DNA of 22,969 bases from an uncultured Clostridia bacterium. GTDB lineage: Bacteria > Bacillota > Clostridia > UBA1381. The first letter of the stretch is position 1; the number at the start of each line of letters is the position of its first letter. The notes beneath the pieces are model-generated. The model saw only the letters and a list, made by a program, of their open reading frames with translations, did no database searches and had not been told where the DNA came from. The stretch lies in the NCBI GenBank assembly GCA_910578235.1, contig CAJTPP010000017.1:11551-34519 (forward strand), written 5' to 3'. A program made the position numbers and the translations under genes. Below are positions 22,330-22,969 of this stretch, piece after piece.

Positions 22330-22833
22330 TTAACCTCTGATTTGATCTACAGTCTTGCCTCTGAGATTTGCGACTTCCTCAATCTGCTTTAGCTCTGACA
22401 AGCCCTGTACAGTAGCGCTGACTACATTTCTCTTATTATTTGAACGCAGACTTTTTGCTCTGATATCCTTTATTCCGGCAAGCTCAAGCACTGCACGCGC
22501 AGCGCCGCCCGCGATAACGCCGGTACCCTGTGTGGCAGGCTTAAGAAGAACTTTACCTGCGCCCTGAATACCCATTACTTCATGAGGGATTGTTGTGCCT
22601 ACAAGAGGAACATTTATAACATTCTTCTTCGCACTGTCGATACCCTTTCTGATCGCGTCTGGGATTTCAGCAGCCTTGCCCTGACCGAAGCCTACGTGAC
22701 CATTTCTGTCACCTACAACGACCAGTGCGCTGAATCTCATTGTTCTACCGCCCTTAACGGTTTTAGCAACACGATTGATTGCTACGACATTCTCTTCAAG
22801 CTCTAAAGCTTCTACGTCTAATCTTTCAGTCAC
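22330..22833 (-). CDS. rpsE: 30S ribosomal protein S5
   Basis: S5, 167 residues, involved in decoding accuracy and mRNA unwinding at the entry channel. The N-terminal domain has '[24 protein letters not shown]' and the C-terminal domain '[19 protein letters not shown]' and '[15 protein letters not shown]', all classical. The start is GTG at 22833, with AAGGAGG about ten bases upstream, giving [10 protein letters not shown]. It lies 20 bases after rplR. Confidence 0.97.
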   Translation of the reverse strand: MTERLDVEALELEENVVAINRVAKTVKGGRTMRFSALVVVGDRNGHVGFGQGKAAEIPDAIRKGIDSAKKNVINVPLVGTTIPHEVMGIQGAGKVLLKPATQGTGVIAGGAARAVLELAGIKDIRAKSLRSNNKRNVVSATVQGLSELKQIEEVANLRGKTVDQIRG

Positions 22834-22853
22834 TTGTTTTCGTCCTCCTTCTG

Positions 22854-22969
22854 TTAGAATTCCAAGCCGCCCTCTCTTGCGCCTTCCGCAAGAGCGGCAA
22901 CTCTGCCGTGATATACATATCCGCCTCTGTCGAATACTACTTCCTTAATACCGGCAGCGCATGCTTTCT
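22854..22969 (-). CDS. rplR: 50S ribosomal protein L18 (partial, 5' end outside window)
   Basis: The last 37 codons plus stop of L18, the 5S rRNA-binding protein. The visible part reads '[20 protein letters not shown]' and ends '[12 protein letters not shown]', which is the standard C-terminus of L18. Its place before rpsE fits the spc operon. The N-terminal two thirds lie beyond the right edge. Confidence 0.95.
   Translation of the reverse strand, partial: KACAAGIKEVVFDRGGYVYHGRVAALAEGAREGGLEF

Overview
The window looks like chromosomal DNA of a low-GC Firmicute, most likely a member of the class Clostridia. The right third carries the spc/alpha ribosomal operon in clostridial order (rplR-rpsE-rpmD-rplO-secY-adk-map-KOW-infA-rpmJ-rpsM-rpsK-rpsD-rpoA-rplQ). 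The left end has an RNase Y/YmdB locus. Ribosome-binding sites are strong AGGAGG types, promoters match the sigma-A consensus, and two secreted proteins are of kinds common in gut Clostridia (copper-amine-oxidase-like stalk plus YkuD; papain-like protease with a Thr/Pro linker). Genus and species cannot be read from the sequence.

Layout. 1-413: AT-rich non-coding DNA, a promoter and a long structured 5' leader. 414-3295: rny, a short inorganic-pyrophosphatase-like gene with its own structured leader, and ymdB, ended by a terminator. 3531-5773: a TauE/SafE-type membrane transporter and a divergent secreted L,D-transpeptidase. 5887-7698: a secreted papain-family protease with an 18-bp tandem repeat. 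7700-9600: a small accessory island with a membrane protein that may be missing its 5' part, two XRE-type regulators, and a divergent promoter region with repeated CAGT/ACTG cores. 9686-9761: the initiator tRNA-fMet on the minus strand. 9946-11985: a GtrA-like protein and the YifB/ComM AAA ATPase. 12053-14764 (minus): a CDF cation transporter and a secreted leucine-rich-repeat protein. 14901-22969 (minus): the ribosomal protein operon, open at the right edge.

How it fits together. The right part is translation and secretion machinery (ribosomal proteins, IF-1, RNA polymerase alpha, SecY, adenylate kinase, methionine aminopeptidase). The left part is mRNA turnover: RNase Y, and YmdB, a phosphoesterase encoded next to rny in Bacillus. 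The middle holds surface and accessory functions.

The strongest candidates for something undescribed are the two structured leaders around rny. The one before rny has a 9-bp closing stem, competing internal helices, and a separate hairpin that buries the start codon. The one before the pyrophosphatase-like gene has a 16-bp closing stem that competes with pairing of the Shine-Dalgarno sequence. Neither matches a riboswitch class I could recall. Other unexplained structure: the CAGT/ACTG array at 8512-8581 and three structured spacers inside the ribosomal operon. All pairings were read by eye; no folding or database search was run.
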